NCBI GenBank assembly: GCA_046047495.1
Contig: JBJOHV010000046.1
Coordinates: forward strand, 1 to 64,000
Source: NORP240 sp046047495
GTDB taxonomy: Bacteria > Pseudomonadota > Gammaproteobacteria > Pseudomonadales > Pseudohongiellaceae
Length of the DNA: 64,000 nt
Reading direction: 5' to 3'
In this document: piece after piece, positions 1 through 8,426 of the stretch
How positions within the stretch are numbered: the first letter of the stretch is position 1
Layout of the letters: every line of letters starts with the position of its first letter
Notes under the pieces: generated by a model
Seen by the model: the letters and a program-made list of their open reading frames with translations, nothing else
Database searches by the model: none
Told to the model about the DNA's origin: nothing
Position numbers and translations under genes: made by a program

Positions 1-384
1 GCATTGCATAACCTGCGTTTCATGGTCAGTCACGGCAATGGTCTGGGCCGGCATGTCACCCTGGCCACTTACGGCGATGCCGCCCTGGCGGACGACGGCC
101 GTCGGCAACTGATCACGGTGAGCAGCGCCGTGGTGGCCTACCAGCATTACTGGACCAATCGCCTGCGCTCCACGGCGGCCTATGGCTGGTCGAGGGCCCG
201 ATTGCCCGACTGGGTCGACGGGGCCCAGACCCGCCAGGCCCGGCATGGCAATCTCAATCTGGTGTGGACCCTTCGGCCAGACACGTCCCTGGGGCTGGAG
301 GCCATGGTGGCAGGGCGCGAGGTGCGGGACGGCCGCGACGGCCGCCTGAGGCGCCTGCAGGCCACCCTGCGGGTCAATTTTTGA
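1..384 (+). CDS. DcaP-like outer-membrane porin, C-terminal part only
   Basis: The gene enters from the left edge in an open frame, so its start is outside the window; about 127 C-terminal residues remain. The sequence has alternating amphipathic beta strands, a GNGLGRH turn, a YQHYWTN segment and a final Phe (RVNF), as expected for the last strands of an outer-membrane beta barrel. The GxGLGR...HYWT...RLRS pattern followed by a GLEAMVAGREVRDG segment resembles the C-terminus of DcaP-like trimeric porins, which let small organic acids across the outer membrane. Family assignment is from motif memory, so another porin family is possible; the outer-membrane location is more secure. Confidence 0.6.
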   Translation, partial: ALHNLRFMVSHGNGLGRHVTLATYGDAALADDGRRQLITVSSAVVAYQHYWTNRLRSTAAYGWSRARLPDWVDGAQTRQARHGNLNLVWTLRPDTSLGLEAMVAGREVRDGRDGRLRRLQATLRVNF

Positions 385-571
385 GCGGGGACTGACTGAC
401 CCGGTGGACCGGTGGGCAGCGAAGTGACTGGGTGTACGGGCTGGCAGATCGGGGGATAAAGGTCGGAGCCCTGGCCCGCCATTGGCGTAGCGGGGCGCAG
501 GGCTCCAGATGGAATTCCCCGAGGGTTGAGGAACAGGCTCTACTCTATAACGCCCAACCCGGCAGGACAGG

Positions 572-590
572 TTCCTACAGCCTGTAGGAA
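572..590. repeat. 19-bp perfect palindrome in intergenic DNA
   Basis: Two perfect 9-base arms (TTCCTACAG and CTGTAGGAA) flank a single C. It lies between the porin stop and the 3' end of the convergent minus-strand gene. There is no T-run, so it is not a typical intrinsic terminator; it could be an operator or a small repeat. The rest of 385-654 shows no gene. Confidence 0.5.
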
Positions 591-654
591 GGTTGTCATG
601 GAGTTGACGGACGCTCCCAACACAAGGTTCCGGGCCTGCAGCCGACTGGCCCGG

Positions 655-1167
655 TCAGGGCAGGTCAAACTGCAGTGAGTATTTGTCATTCACCGTGATG
701 GTGTAACGGCCATTGGGCAGTTTCGCGGTATCCAGCGGCACATTCAGTTCGAAGGGCTGAATCACCTGGATGCAGGCCACCAGGGTCTGCAACACGTTCT
801 GGGCCACCAGCACGTGGAATTGATCCCCGTCCCGGGCGACGGCCACCGGTTCCAGCTCCACACAGGGGTTGGGCAGGTAGCCTTTGATCTGGACTTCCAC
901 CCGGGGCGGCGTGTCCCCGCTGACCGTCACGGCGGCTTCCTCCACCGTGGCCAGATCGCGGGGCTTCGCCTCCAGCACCCGGAACTCACCCTGGGGCGTC
1001 GCCACCAGCTGGATGTCCCTGTAGTAACTGCTGGCACCGTCGCTCAGGACGATTCCGTCAGTGATGTGCAGGATGGAATCCTTGAACAGGGCAGTGGCGG
1101 CCAGGCCGGTGCTGGCACTCATCAGACTCAGGGCAATGCCACTGAGCATTCGGGCTATGGGTTTCAT
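655..1167 (-). CDS. Secreted hypothetical protein
   Basis: The 170-residue product starts with a clear Sec signal peptide (MKPIARMLSGIALSLMSAST, likely cleaved after GLAA). The mature part is small, beta-rich and acidic, with two Cys residues (in PNPCVE and LVACIQ) about 30 residues apart that could form a disulfide. The gene starts close after a GGAGGAACC ribosome site read on the minus strand. I recognise no family. It is transcribed divergently from the TonB receptor at 1409 and could share regulation with it, but nothing shows a functional link. Confidence 0.65.
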   Translation of the reverse strand: MKPIARMLSGIALSLMSASTGLAATALFKDSILHITDGIVLSDGASSYYRDIQLVATPQGEFRVLEAKPRDLATVEEAAVTVSGDTPPRVEVQIKGYLPNPCVELEPVAVARDGDQFHVLVAQNVLQTLVACIQVIQPFELNVPLDTAKLPNGRYTITVNDKYSLQFDLP

Positions 1168-1408
1168 ATTGGGTTCCTCCAGCGTGTAGCGCGGATCAGG
1201 GTTTATGGGGCGTAGTGTGCACCGTCAATCCTGAACCTGCTGTGAAACCCTGTATGAAAAATGTAAACAAATGTACAGGAGAAGCAACTGTAACCTGCCG
1301 GTAACGGAAATAGACTCCAGGTGTCACATCTAAGAAGTAGACTCTCCGCCGATTTTCATCACCGGGGTTTCCATGCAGGAAGCCCAACCCATCGGGAGAA
1401 GTTACCTC

Positions 1409-3826
1409 ATGTGCAATCGACTACACCTTGCCCGGGCCATTGCCCTGGTCACGGCCGGCATGGCCATCCTGCCAGTTCAGTCCGCCTTTGCCCAGGACAC
1501 CAGTGCCATAGAAAGCATCATCGTTACAGGCACCCGTGCCACCAACCGCACGGCCTTCGATACCCTGGCCCCCATTGACATTCTCTCCGGCGCGACCCTG
1601 GACGGCACAGTATCGTCCGACCTGTCGGATTCCCTGGCACAACTCATTCCTTCATTTACGGTGCAGCGACTGCCCATGGCGGATGGGCAGGTGTTCGTGC
1701 GCCCGGCGCAGCTGCGCAGTCTGTCACCGGATCAGACCCTGGTACTGGTCAATGGCAAGCGACGTCATCGCTCGGCACACCTGACCGGTTCAGGCTCCCA
1801 GGCGGTGGATCTGGCGCAGATTCCTGCGTCCGCCATTGCGCGGGTGGAGGTGTTGCGTGATGGGGCATCGGCCCAGTACGGATCCGATGCCATCGCCGGT
1901 GTCATCAACGTGATTCTCGAGGACAGCGTCGGGTACTCCACCTATGCCCAGGTGTCCGAATATTACGAAGGAGACGGCTTTCAGTATCAGGTGGGAGGCC
2001 GGGCCGGCTTCGCGCTGGGGAACGGCGGCAGCCTGGTGCTGTTTGCCGAAAACACCGATGCGGAGCTCACCTCGCGATCACGTCAGCGTCCTGATGCCAT
2101 CGCCTTCCAGGCTGCCAATCCGAGTCTGGCGGTGCCCAATCCCGTGCAGCGCTGGGGCAAACCGGACCGTGAAGCCCTGCGCCTGGGTTTCAATCTCAAT
2201 GCCGCCGCCGGTGACACTATAGAAGCCTATGCCTTTGGCACCTATGGCGATGGTTATGGTTTATCGGACTTCAACTGGCGTAATCCGGTGAGCACCAGTG
2301 CCTATCGCACCACACCGCTGGATCCCAATTACAACCTGTACAACATATTTCCGGTGGGCTTTTCACCAAAGTTTGGCCAGGACGACAAGGACACCAGCCT
2401 GGCGGCTGGTCTGCGCAGCAGCGATGATGCCGCCTTGCAGTGGGACATCAGTGTCAGCAGCGGAGAAAACGAGATCGATTATTTCATCAAGGAAACCATC
2501 AATGCCTCACTGGGTTCCCAAAGCCCGACCTCGTTTCGCGCCGGCATCCTTACCCAGTCGGACCTGAACCTGAATGCCGATGCCGCCTACAGCTGGAACC
2601 TTCAGGGTATGGCAGCGCCAGTCAACGTGGCCTTTGGCCTGGAGCGGAGGGAAGAGACCTATGAGATCACCCCGGGTGATCGCGCCTCCTACGAAGTGGG
2701 CCCCCTGGCGGTGGCGGGCCTGCCTTCCGGTGCCAACGGCTTTCCGGGTTACAGCGATCTGCAGGCAGGTGAATTCGACCAGGACAGCATCGCGGTGTAC
2801 GTGGATCTGGAGGCACCGCTGACGGAACAGTTCACCGTCGGTGCCGCCCTGCGCTACGAAGACTATTCCGAGTTCGGCAGCACCACGGATTACAAACTGG
2901 GTGCCCGCTATGAGTTCACCAATGACCTGGCTCTGCGGGCCACGGTGTCCACTGGATTCCGGGCGCCAACGCCTGGCCAGTTGCAGTCCGAGCGGACCAG
3001 TCAGGGACTCAACACCACCACCCTGAACCTGGTCACCAGCGGCCGCTTCAATCCCACCGGTCCTGTGGCGGACATCATCAACAGCCGTCCGGCCGGGCAG
3101 GTCATATTTCCGCTGCAACCGGAAACCTCCGACAACCTGTCCATCGGTTTGACCTACCGCAACCAGAGTGGCTTCGTTGCCACCATCGATGCATACCGCA
3201 TCGATGTGCAGGATAGATTCTCCAGTCGTGGCGGATTCACCCTGACCAATGCGGATCGGGCGGCGCTGTCAGCCCTGGGCATTCCCGGCGGCGAGAGCAT
3301 CACCAATGTGGCGTTCTTTCAAAATGTGTTCGACACCCGCACCGAGGGCCTGGACATCGTCCTGAGCCAGACAAGCGATGTGGGAGCGGGCAGTCTCACC
3401 CTTACCGGCGCCCTCAACCTCAACAGCACGGATGTCACCAAGGAGAAAGTGGCTGGCGTGTTCAACGATGTGTCCCGGCGTATTTTCGAGGAATCCATTC
3501 CCCAGCAGAACGCCACAGCCGGTGCGGATTACCGGGTGGGCGACTGGACCTTCACCGGCAGGGTGCGCTACTACGGAGAGTGGACCGACACCGACGACAG
3601 CGCCGATGTGATCTATCAGGATTTCGGCGCCGTGACCTTTGTGGATGCGTCCCTCACCTACGATTTCAGCGACAGCCTGTCCCTGCGGTTTGGAGCGGAA
3701 AACCTATTTGATACCTATCCCGACGAAGCCCGTCGACAAGCCAACCGGGGTTTGATTTACTCACGCAACTCACCCCATGACACCGATGGTGGCAAGTACT
3801 ACCTGCGCCTGGATTGGAATTTGTAA
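1409..3826 (+). CDS. TonB-dependent receptor
   Basis: This 805-residue outer-membrane receptor would import a ligand with energy from TonB-ExbBD. The start at 1409 is preceded by GGAGAA at about 9 bases and gives a good signal peptide ending QSAFAQ; an upstream in-frame ATG at 1373 would bury that signal. After it come a TonB-box/plug entry (IESIIVTGTRATN), plug motifs (TLVLVNGKRRH, VEVLRDGASAQYGSDAIAGVINV) and a 22-strand-type barrel ending in YYLRLDWNL. Substrate is unknown. The aminotransferase gene starts 2 bases after the stop, so the two are almost surely co-transcribed and probably translationally coupled. Confidence 0.9.
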   Translation: MCNRLHLARAIALVTAGMAILPVQSAFAQDTSAIESIIVTGTRATNRTAFDTLAPIDILSGATLDGTVSSDLSDSLAQLIPSFTVQRLPMADGQVFVRPAQLRSLSPDQTLVLVNGKRRHRSAHLTGSGSQAVDLAQIPASAIARVEVLRDGASAQYGSDAIAGVINVILEDSVGYSTYAQVSEYYEGDGFQYQVGGRAGFALGNGGSLVLFAENTDAELTSRSRQRPDAIAFQAANPSLAVPNPVQRWGKPDREALRLGFNLNAAAGDTIEAYAFGTYGDGYGLSDFNWRNPVSTSAYRTTPLDPNYNLYNIFPVGFSPKFGQDDKDTSLAAGLRSSDDAALQWDISVSSGENEIDYFIKETINASLGSQSPTSFRAGILTQSDLNLNADAAYSWNLQGMAAPVNVAFGLERREETYEITPGDRASYEVGPLAVAGLPSGANGFPGYSDLQAGEFDQDSIAVYVDLEAPLTEQFTVGAALRYEDYSEFGSTTDYKLGARYEFTNDLALRATVSTGFRAPTPGQLQSERTSQGLNTTTLNLVTSGRFNPTGPVADIINSRPAGQVIFPLQPETSDNLSIGLTYRNQSGFVATIDAYRIDVQDRFSSRGGFTLTNADRAALSALGIPGGESITNVAFFQNVFDTRTEGLDIVLSQTSDVGAGSLTLTGALNLNSTDVTKEKVAGVFNDVSRRIFEESIPQQNATAGADYRVGDWTFTGRVRYYGEWTDTDDSADVIYQDFGAVTFVDASLTYDFSDSLSLRFGAENLFDTYPDEARRQANRGLIYSRNSPHDTDGGKYYLRLDWNL

Positions 3827-3828
3827 GC

Positions 3829-5169
3829 ATGGCTGATAAGTCCGTCGCCCCTACGATCATCCTGAACCGCCGCCGGCTGCTGCAAGCCGGCGCGACATGG
3901 CTGGCCGCGGCTGCGGCACCCGCACTGGCGCAGCCTGAAGCGGGCAATGGATTGCCGCCGTTGCAGTTGCCGCCGGTCAGTGTCGAGCCGTTGGCGGCCG
4001 CAGGGGATGAGGGCTACTGGGAGGCCGTGCGGGCGCTGTACAACGCACCGGATGAGTTGATTCAGCTGGAGCATGGCAACTGGGGCATGATGGCAAAGCC
4101 TGTGGAAGCGGCCTATCACGATGCCGTCACCATGGTTAACCGTTACACCTCCTACTACAGCCGCCGGGACTACGGTGCGGAACAGGGCCGGATCATGGGA
4201 CAACTGGCCCAGGCACTGGCGGTGGACAGCGCGGAGCTGGCCCCTGTGCGCAATGCCACCGAAGCGCTCGCCACATTGATCGGCGGCTACAACAGGCTGG
4301 CTCCAGGTGATGCCGTCATGTATGCCGATCTCGACTACCCCGCCATGCAGGGTGCCATGCAGGCCCTGCAGGAGCGGCGCGGCGTGTCTCTGGTGACCAT
4401 CGACCTGCCGGAGCCTGCCAGTCACGATGCCCTGTTGGCCACCTACGACGATGCCCTGCGCGCCAATCCCGCGGTGCGCCTGCTGCTCATTACCCACATC
4501 AGTCACCGCACCGGCTTGCTGATTCCGGTGCGGGAGATCGTGGCACTGGCCCGCAGTCACGGTGTGGATGTGATCGTGGATGCCGCCCACTCGTGGGGTC
4601 AGGTGGATTTCTCCCTGCCGGATCTGGGAGCGGATTTCGTGGGCCTGAATCTGCACAAATGGATAGGCGCTCCCCTGGGTCTTGGTCTGATGTATGTCAG
4701 GCGCGAGCGCCTGGCGGACATCGATCTCAGCAGCGCAGACGGTGGCGGCCGCCGGGAAGGTGGCAGCATCTATTCAAGGGTACATACGGGCACGATGAAC
4801 CTGGGTGCCATGCTGGCGGTGCCTGCCGCGTTGCAGGTGCACCGGCAGATCGGCCCGGCATTGAAAGAGGCGCGTCTGCGATACCTGCGGGACCTCTGGG
4901 CGGAGCGACTGCGCAGCCATCCGGGGATCGAGGTTTTGACGCCGTCTGACCGGCGTCTTTACGCCGGCATCACATCCTTCCGTCTGCGAGGGCAAACCGG
5001 CGACGAAGAGAATATGGCGTTGGCGCGTCGGCTGTGGGAGGAGCACCGTATATTCACGGTGCAGAGAGATGGTGTCGCCAGTGGTGCCTGCGTGCGGGTC
5101 ACACCAGCGGTGTTCACCCGCCCACAGGAGGTTGCAGCCCTGGCCACCGCGCTGGAACGAATGGCCTGA
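3829..5169 (+). CDS. Tat-exported class V aminotransferase (isopenicillin-N-epimerase/EgtE-like)
   Basis: This is a PLP-dependent fold-type I enzyme of 446 residues. The Schiff-base lysine is Lys277 in NLHKWIGAP, preceded by the cofactor-binding DAAHSWGQ segment. Relatives include isopenicillin-N epimerase, cysteine desulfurase-like proteins and EgtE-type C-S lyases. The N-terminus carries a twin-arginine signal (NRRRLLQAG, then a hydrophobic stretch ending PALAQ), so it is probably exported folded with PLP bound. The ATG at 3829 sits 2 bases after the receptor stop. Exported PLP enzymes beside a TonB receptor suggest periplasmic processing of the imported compound; reaction and substrate are unknown. 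Confidence 0.85.
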   Translation: MADKSVAPTIILNRRRLLQAGATWLAAAAAPALAQPEAGNGLPPLQLPPVSVEPLAAAGDEGYWEAVRALYNAPDELIQLEHGNWGMMAKPVEAAYHDAVTMVNRYTSYYSRRDYGAEQGRIMGQLAQALAVDSAELAPVRNATEALATLIGGYNRLAPGDAVMYADLDYPAMQGAMQALQERRGVSLVTIDLPEPASHDALLATYDDALRANPAVRLLLITHISHRTGLLIPVREIVALARSHGVDVIVDAAHSWGQVDFSLPDLGADFVGLNLHKWIGAPLGLGLMYVRRERLADIDLSSADGGGRREGGSIYSRVHTGTMNLGAMLAVPAALQVHRQIGPALKEARLRYLRDLWAERLRSHPGIEVLTPSDRRLYAGITSFRLRGQTGDEENMALARRLWEEHRIFTVQRDGVASGACVRVTPAVFTRPQEVAALATALERMA

Positions 5170-5175
5170 GACTGT

Positions 5176-5745
5176 TTATAACTGGGCTTCGATGGCGGCG
5201 ATCAGCTGGGCGTTGTCCGGCTCCACCCGGGAATCGAAGTGGGCCATCACCTCACCGGAGGCGCTCACCAGGTACTTGTTGAAATTCCATTGGGGTGCGG
5301 TGGTCTCGGCACCCAGATGGGCGAAGACCGGATGGGCATCGGCGCCCTTCACCTTGATCACGTCGGTCATCAGAAATGTCACGCCGTGGTTGATGTAGCA
5401 CACCTCGGCGGTCTTGGCGGTGTCGTCATCCTCCTGGTTGAAATCATCGGAGGGAAAGCCTACCACCACCAGGCCTTCATCCTTGAAGCGCTGATAGAGC
5501 GCCTCCAGCCCGGTGAACTGGTAGGTGAAGCCGCAATAACTGGCGGTGTTCACCAGCAGCACCGGCTTGCCGGCGGTGGCGGCGCACAGGTCGATGATGT
5601 CGCTGGAATTCAGCTTCTTCACGTCGTGGTCCAGCCAGCCGGCGCAGCTCGCGGCATCCTGGGCAAAGCTCTGTCGGGTGGCGGGGGTGTGGACGACAGC
5701 GCCCAGGGTCAGGACGACGGCGCCGATGATGTGCAGGGTTTTCAT
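5176..5745 (-). CDS. Exported cysteine-type glutathione peroxidase
   Basis: The 189-residue product has a signal-like N-terminus (hydrophobic 5-20, then ATRQSFAQDA) and the glutathione-peroxidase thioredoxin fold. The peroxidatic residue is Cys71 in NTASYCGFTYQ, and the WNFNK motif is at 153-157. The usual FP-x-N-Q-F motif reads FPSDDF at 97-102, so the conserved Gln of the catalytic tetrad is Asp101, which may change activity. Export implies thioredoxin or another periplasmic reductant rather than glutathione. A GAGGAGAA ribosome site precedes the ATG. It lies 25 bases downstream of the molybdenum hydroxylase gene, so the two probably form an operon. Confidence 0.85.
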   Translation of the reverse strand: MKTLHIIGAVVLTLGAVVHTPATRQSFAQDAASCAGWLDHDVKKLNSSDIIDLCAATAGKPVLLVNTASYCGFTYQFTGLEALYQRFKDEGLVVVGFPSDDFNQEDDDTAKTAEVCYINHGVTFLMTDVIKVKGADAHPVFAHLGAETTAPQWNFNKYLVSASGEVMAHFDSRVEPDNAQLIAAIEAQL

Positions 5746-5770
5746 GACAATTCTCCTCGGGGTATGAATT

Positions 5771-8173
5771 TCACACTGTATTGGTGCGCAGATGGGTGGC
5801 GTTGCCGCGACCGCTGGCGGCGTTGACGATCATATCCGGCGTTATGGGTATGCGGTTGAAGGTGTGTCCGCCCAGGGCATTGGCAATGGCGCAGGTAAGG
5901 GCCGCGGCGGCGCAGCCCTGGATCGGCTCGCCCACCCCCTTGGCACCCACGGGATTCTGTGGATCCGGTTTGTCGATGGCGGCCCAGTCCATGGTGGCGG
6001 CGCCATCCAGGATCGTGGGCGGCTTGGCATTGAGCAGACCCACGTTGGCCGGCAGGCCGTTCTGGGGATCGTAGGCGTGGCGTTCGAAACCCGCCAACCC
6101 GAAGCCCATGATGGCCGCACTCTTGATCTGGTTGCCCAGACCCTGGGGATGGAGCACGGTGCCGCAGTCCGCCACGCCCAGGTAATCGAGAATCTCGTAC
6201 TTGCCGGTGTCCAGGTCCAGTTCGATCTGCACGAAGCCGGCGGCCAGGGCCGGCACCGTGCCCTGTTTGGGCAGATTGTCCCGGGCCACGCCGATCAGCC
6301 CGGTGCCGGCCAGGGCGGCCACCGAGGCGGCGGTCATGGCATTGATGTCCTCCGGCAGCACCTGGCCGCTGTACTTGCCGCCCAGGGCGATGGCCCGTTG
6401 GGCCGCCTGGGCATAGGTCAGGTGCCGAGCCGGGTCTGCGCGCAGGAATACTTTTTCATCACCGATGTCATAGTCATCGACAATGCCGCCCAGCTCCAGA
6501 GCGGCGATCTCCTTGAGCTTTTCCACCGCATCCACCGCCGCCACGTAATTGGTGCGGGTCATGGTAAATGATGTGTTGCTGCCGAACTGGCCCAGATTCC
6601 AGGGCAGGTGACGGCGGCTGTCGCCCCGCTCCACGATGCAGTTGTCCCAGTTGCAGCCGAGCACCTCCGCCGCCACCCGGGAGGTGCTGGTGTGAGAGTA
6701 GGTACCGAGGTTGCCGATGCCGGTATGGATGTGCAGCTTGCCGTCGGGGGTGATGCGCACCAGGCCATCGAAGCCGTTGCTGCCGGCGGAGTGATAGGCC
6801 TGGCCCACGCCCACGCCGATGACCTTGCTGCCGTTGCGCCGGCCGTTCATGGCGTATTTCTGCTGCCAGCCGAATTGCTCGGCGCCCCGGGCCAGGGCCT
6901 CCGGCATGTGGGAGCTGGTGATGGTGCCCTGGTTCTCGCCGTAGCGGGCATCATGATTGGGTGAGTTGATGGCGCGGATCTGCAGGGGATCGATGCCCAG
7001 CTGCCGGGCCGCCTTGTCCAACAAGGGTTCTATGGCAACGGCGATCTGGTTCTGGCCGGGGCCGCGCTGGGCGCCCTTCAAGGGCGTGTTGGTGAACACG
7101 GGTATGCCCCGGAAGCGCATGGCCAGGGGGGTGTAGACCAGGGACACGGCGTCGCCGGCGGACAGCCAGTCGGAGAATCCCGCGTTGCCGCCGTTGTCCT
7201 GAATGACGTACAGATCCAGCGCGGTGATGCGGCCGTCGGCGCGGAATCCGATCTTCGCCCGGCCCTGGAAGCCGTGGCGGGCGGAGCCGATGAAATACTC
7301 CTCCTCACGGGATATGCGCAGCATCACCGGGCGGCCGGTGAGGCGGGACAGGTGGGCGGGAATGGACATCGAGGGATACCCGCTGCCTTTGGAGCCGAAG
7401 CCGCCGCCGCAGAACTCGGCGATGAACACCAGATCCTCCGGCGGGATGCCGATGTAGGCGGCCAGGGTGGGCACCGGGAAGCTCTGGCTCTGGCTGGAAC
7501 CGTACAGATAGCACTTGTTGTTTTCCCAATAGGCCAGGGCGGAGCGGGGCTCCATGGAATGGTGAGCGTTGCTGGCGGTCACGAAGCTCTCGTCGATCAC
7601 CACCGCGGCCTCGGCAAAGCCCGTGTCCAGATCTCCCACGGTCCATTCCCGGGCCGGCTCACCCATGGGCAGTTGCGCACCCGCGGACGCAAAATCCTGC
7701 TCGCTCCAGCGCACGGTGCGGATGGCCTCCTGCAGGGCGGAGTTGCCCACATTGCCGTCCACATGGGCATTGCGACCCTCCGGGTGCAGGCTGTGCAGCG
7801 GATCCACGGAAAACGGCAGGCGCTCGAATTCGATGTCGATGGCGGCGATGGCGTCTTCGGCGATCTGCTCGCTGATCGCAGCCACCGCCAGGATCGGATC
7901 ACCCACGTAGCGGGGATTGTTGGTGAGGATGGGGTTCTGGGCATTGGGCTGGACCGGCACATCGTCGGCGGTCAGGATCGCGATCACCCCCTCCATCCGC
8001 AGGGCGGCACTGGCATTGATGTTGATCACCCGGCCGTGGGGCACGGGGCTGGTCAGCAGGCGGGCATAGATCATGCCGTCCACCCGGAAATCCTCGGCGT
8101 ATTTGGCGAGGCCGGTCACCTTGGCATGCACATCCGGTGGGGTGAAGTCCTTGCCGATCAGAGTGTAGGCCAT
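5771..8173 (-). CDS. Xanthine dehydrogenase-family molybdopterin-binding subunit
   Basis: This 800-residue large subunit of the molybdenum hydroxylase family has an aldehyde oxidase a/b hammerhead domain (about 10-130, starting GKDFTPPDVHAKVTG) followed by the molybdopterin-binding domains. The GGGFGSKGSGYPS segment and the catalytic Glu motif GAKGVGEPIQG near the C-terminus are both present. The ATG at 8173 follows an AAGGAG site; upstream in-frame codons add a non-conserved leader. No signal peptide is seen. Family enzymes normally need a [2Fe-2S] subunit and an FAD subunit, and neither gene is next to it. Substrate could be an aldehyde, purine or N-heterocycle; sequence alone does not say. 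Confidence 0.88.
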   Translation of the reverse strand: MAYTLIGKDFTPPDVHAKVTGLAKYAEDFRVDGMIYARLLTSPVPHGRVININASAALRMEGVIAILTADDVPVQPNAQNPILTNNPRYVGDPILAVAAISEQIAEDAIAAIDIEFERLPFSVDPLHSLHPEGRNAHVDGNVGNSALQEAIRTVRWSEQDFASAGAQLPMGEPAREWTVGDLDTGFAEAAVVIDESFVTASNAHHSMEPRSALAYWENNKCYLYGSSQSQSFPVPTLAAYIGIPPEDLVFIAEFCGGGFGSKGSGYPSMSIPAHLSRLTGRPVMLRISREEEYFIGSARHGFQGRAKIGFRADGRITALDLYVIQDNGGNAGFSDWLSAGDAVSLVYTPLAMRFRGIPVFTNTPLKGAQRGPGQNQIAVAIEPLLDKAARQLGIDPLQIRAINSPNHDARYGENQGTITSSHMPEALARGAEQFGWQQKYAMNGRRNGSKVIGVGVGQAYHSAGSNGFDGLVRITPDGKLHIHTGIGNLGTYSHTSTSRVAAEVLGCNWDNCIVERGDSRRHLPWNLGQFGSNTSFTMTRTNYVAAVDAVEKLKEIAALELGGIVDDYDIGDEKVFLRADPARHLTYAQAAQRAIALGGKYSGQVLPEDINAMTAASVAALAGTGLIGVARDNLPKQGTVPALAAGFVQIELDLDTGKYEILDYLGVADCGTVLHPQGLGNQIKSAAIMGFGLAGFERHAYDPQNGLPANVGLLNAKPPTILDGAATMDWAAIDKPDPQNPVGAKGVGEPIQGCAAAALTCAIANALGGHTFNRIPITPDMIVNAASGRGNATHLRTNTV

Positions 8174-8225
8174 GGGGTTCTCCTTGGAGGATGGTCGCAG
8201 GTCAGGGGAGCTTAGCAAGAATTTT

Positions 8226-8262
8226 GGGGTCAGAGTACCGCGATCGAAAGTACTCCCACCCC
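8226..8262. repeat. Imperfect GGGGTC-type palindrome (REP-like)
   Basis: Arms GGGGTCAGAGTAC and GTACTCCCACCCC pair at 11 of 13 positions around an 11-base centre containing CGATCG. It lies between the start of the molybdenum hydroxylase gene and tRNA-Ser. It shares the GGGGTC head with the palindromes at 12408 and 34744. Confidence 0.55.
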
Positions 8263-8288
8263 GTTGATCGTGGTACCTTATGCGCGCC

Positions 8289-8378
8289 GGAGAGGTGCCA
8301 GAGAGGCTGAATGGGCCTGACTCGAAATCAGGAGTACGGGTAACCGTACCGGGGGTTCAAATCCCTCCCTCTCCGCCA
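8289..8378 (+). tRNA. tRNA-Ser (anticodon CGA)
   Basis: The acceptor stem GGAGAGG pairs with CCTCTCC, followed by G and an encoded CCA. The anticodon arm is CCTGA-CTCGAAA-TCAGG, giving anticodon CGA, which reads UCG. The long variable arm (TACGGG/CCGTA stem) is typical of tRNA-Ser, and the T arm carries GGTTCAAATCC. The total of 90 bases fits a class II tRNA. I see no integrase or attachment-site duplication next to it. Confidence 0.97.
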
Positions 8379-8426
8379 GTTTTCCTCCTCACCGCCACCC
8401 CGGGATTGCAGGCCCCAGAGATCGAC

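Noticed and set aside
8289..8378. tRNA-Ser as an integration site of a genomic island
   Set aside because: No integrase gene and no repeated tRNA 3' end were seen nearby.
8280..8426. Coding extension of the M14 carboxypeptidase upstream through the tRNA
   Set aside because: The stretch is a complete tRNA-Ser with encoded CCA; the protein frame there is accidental.
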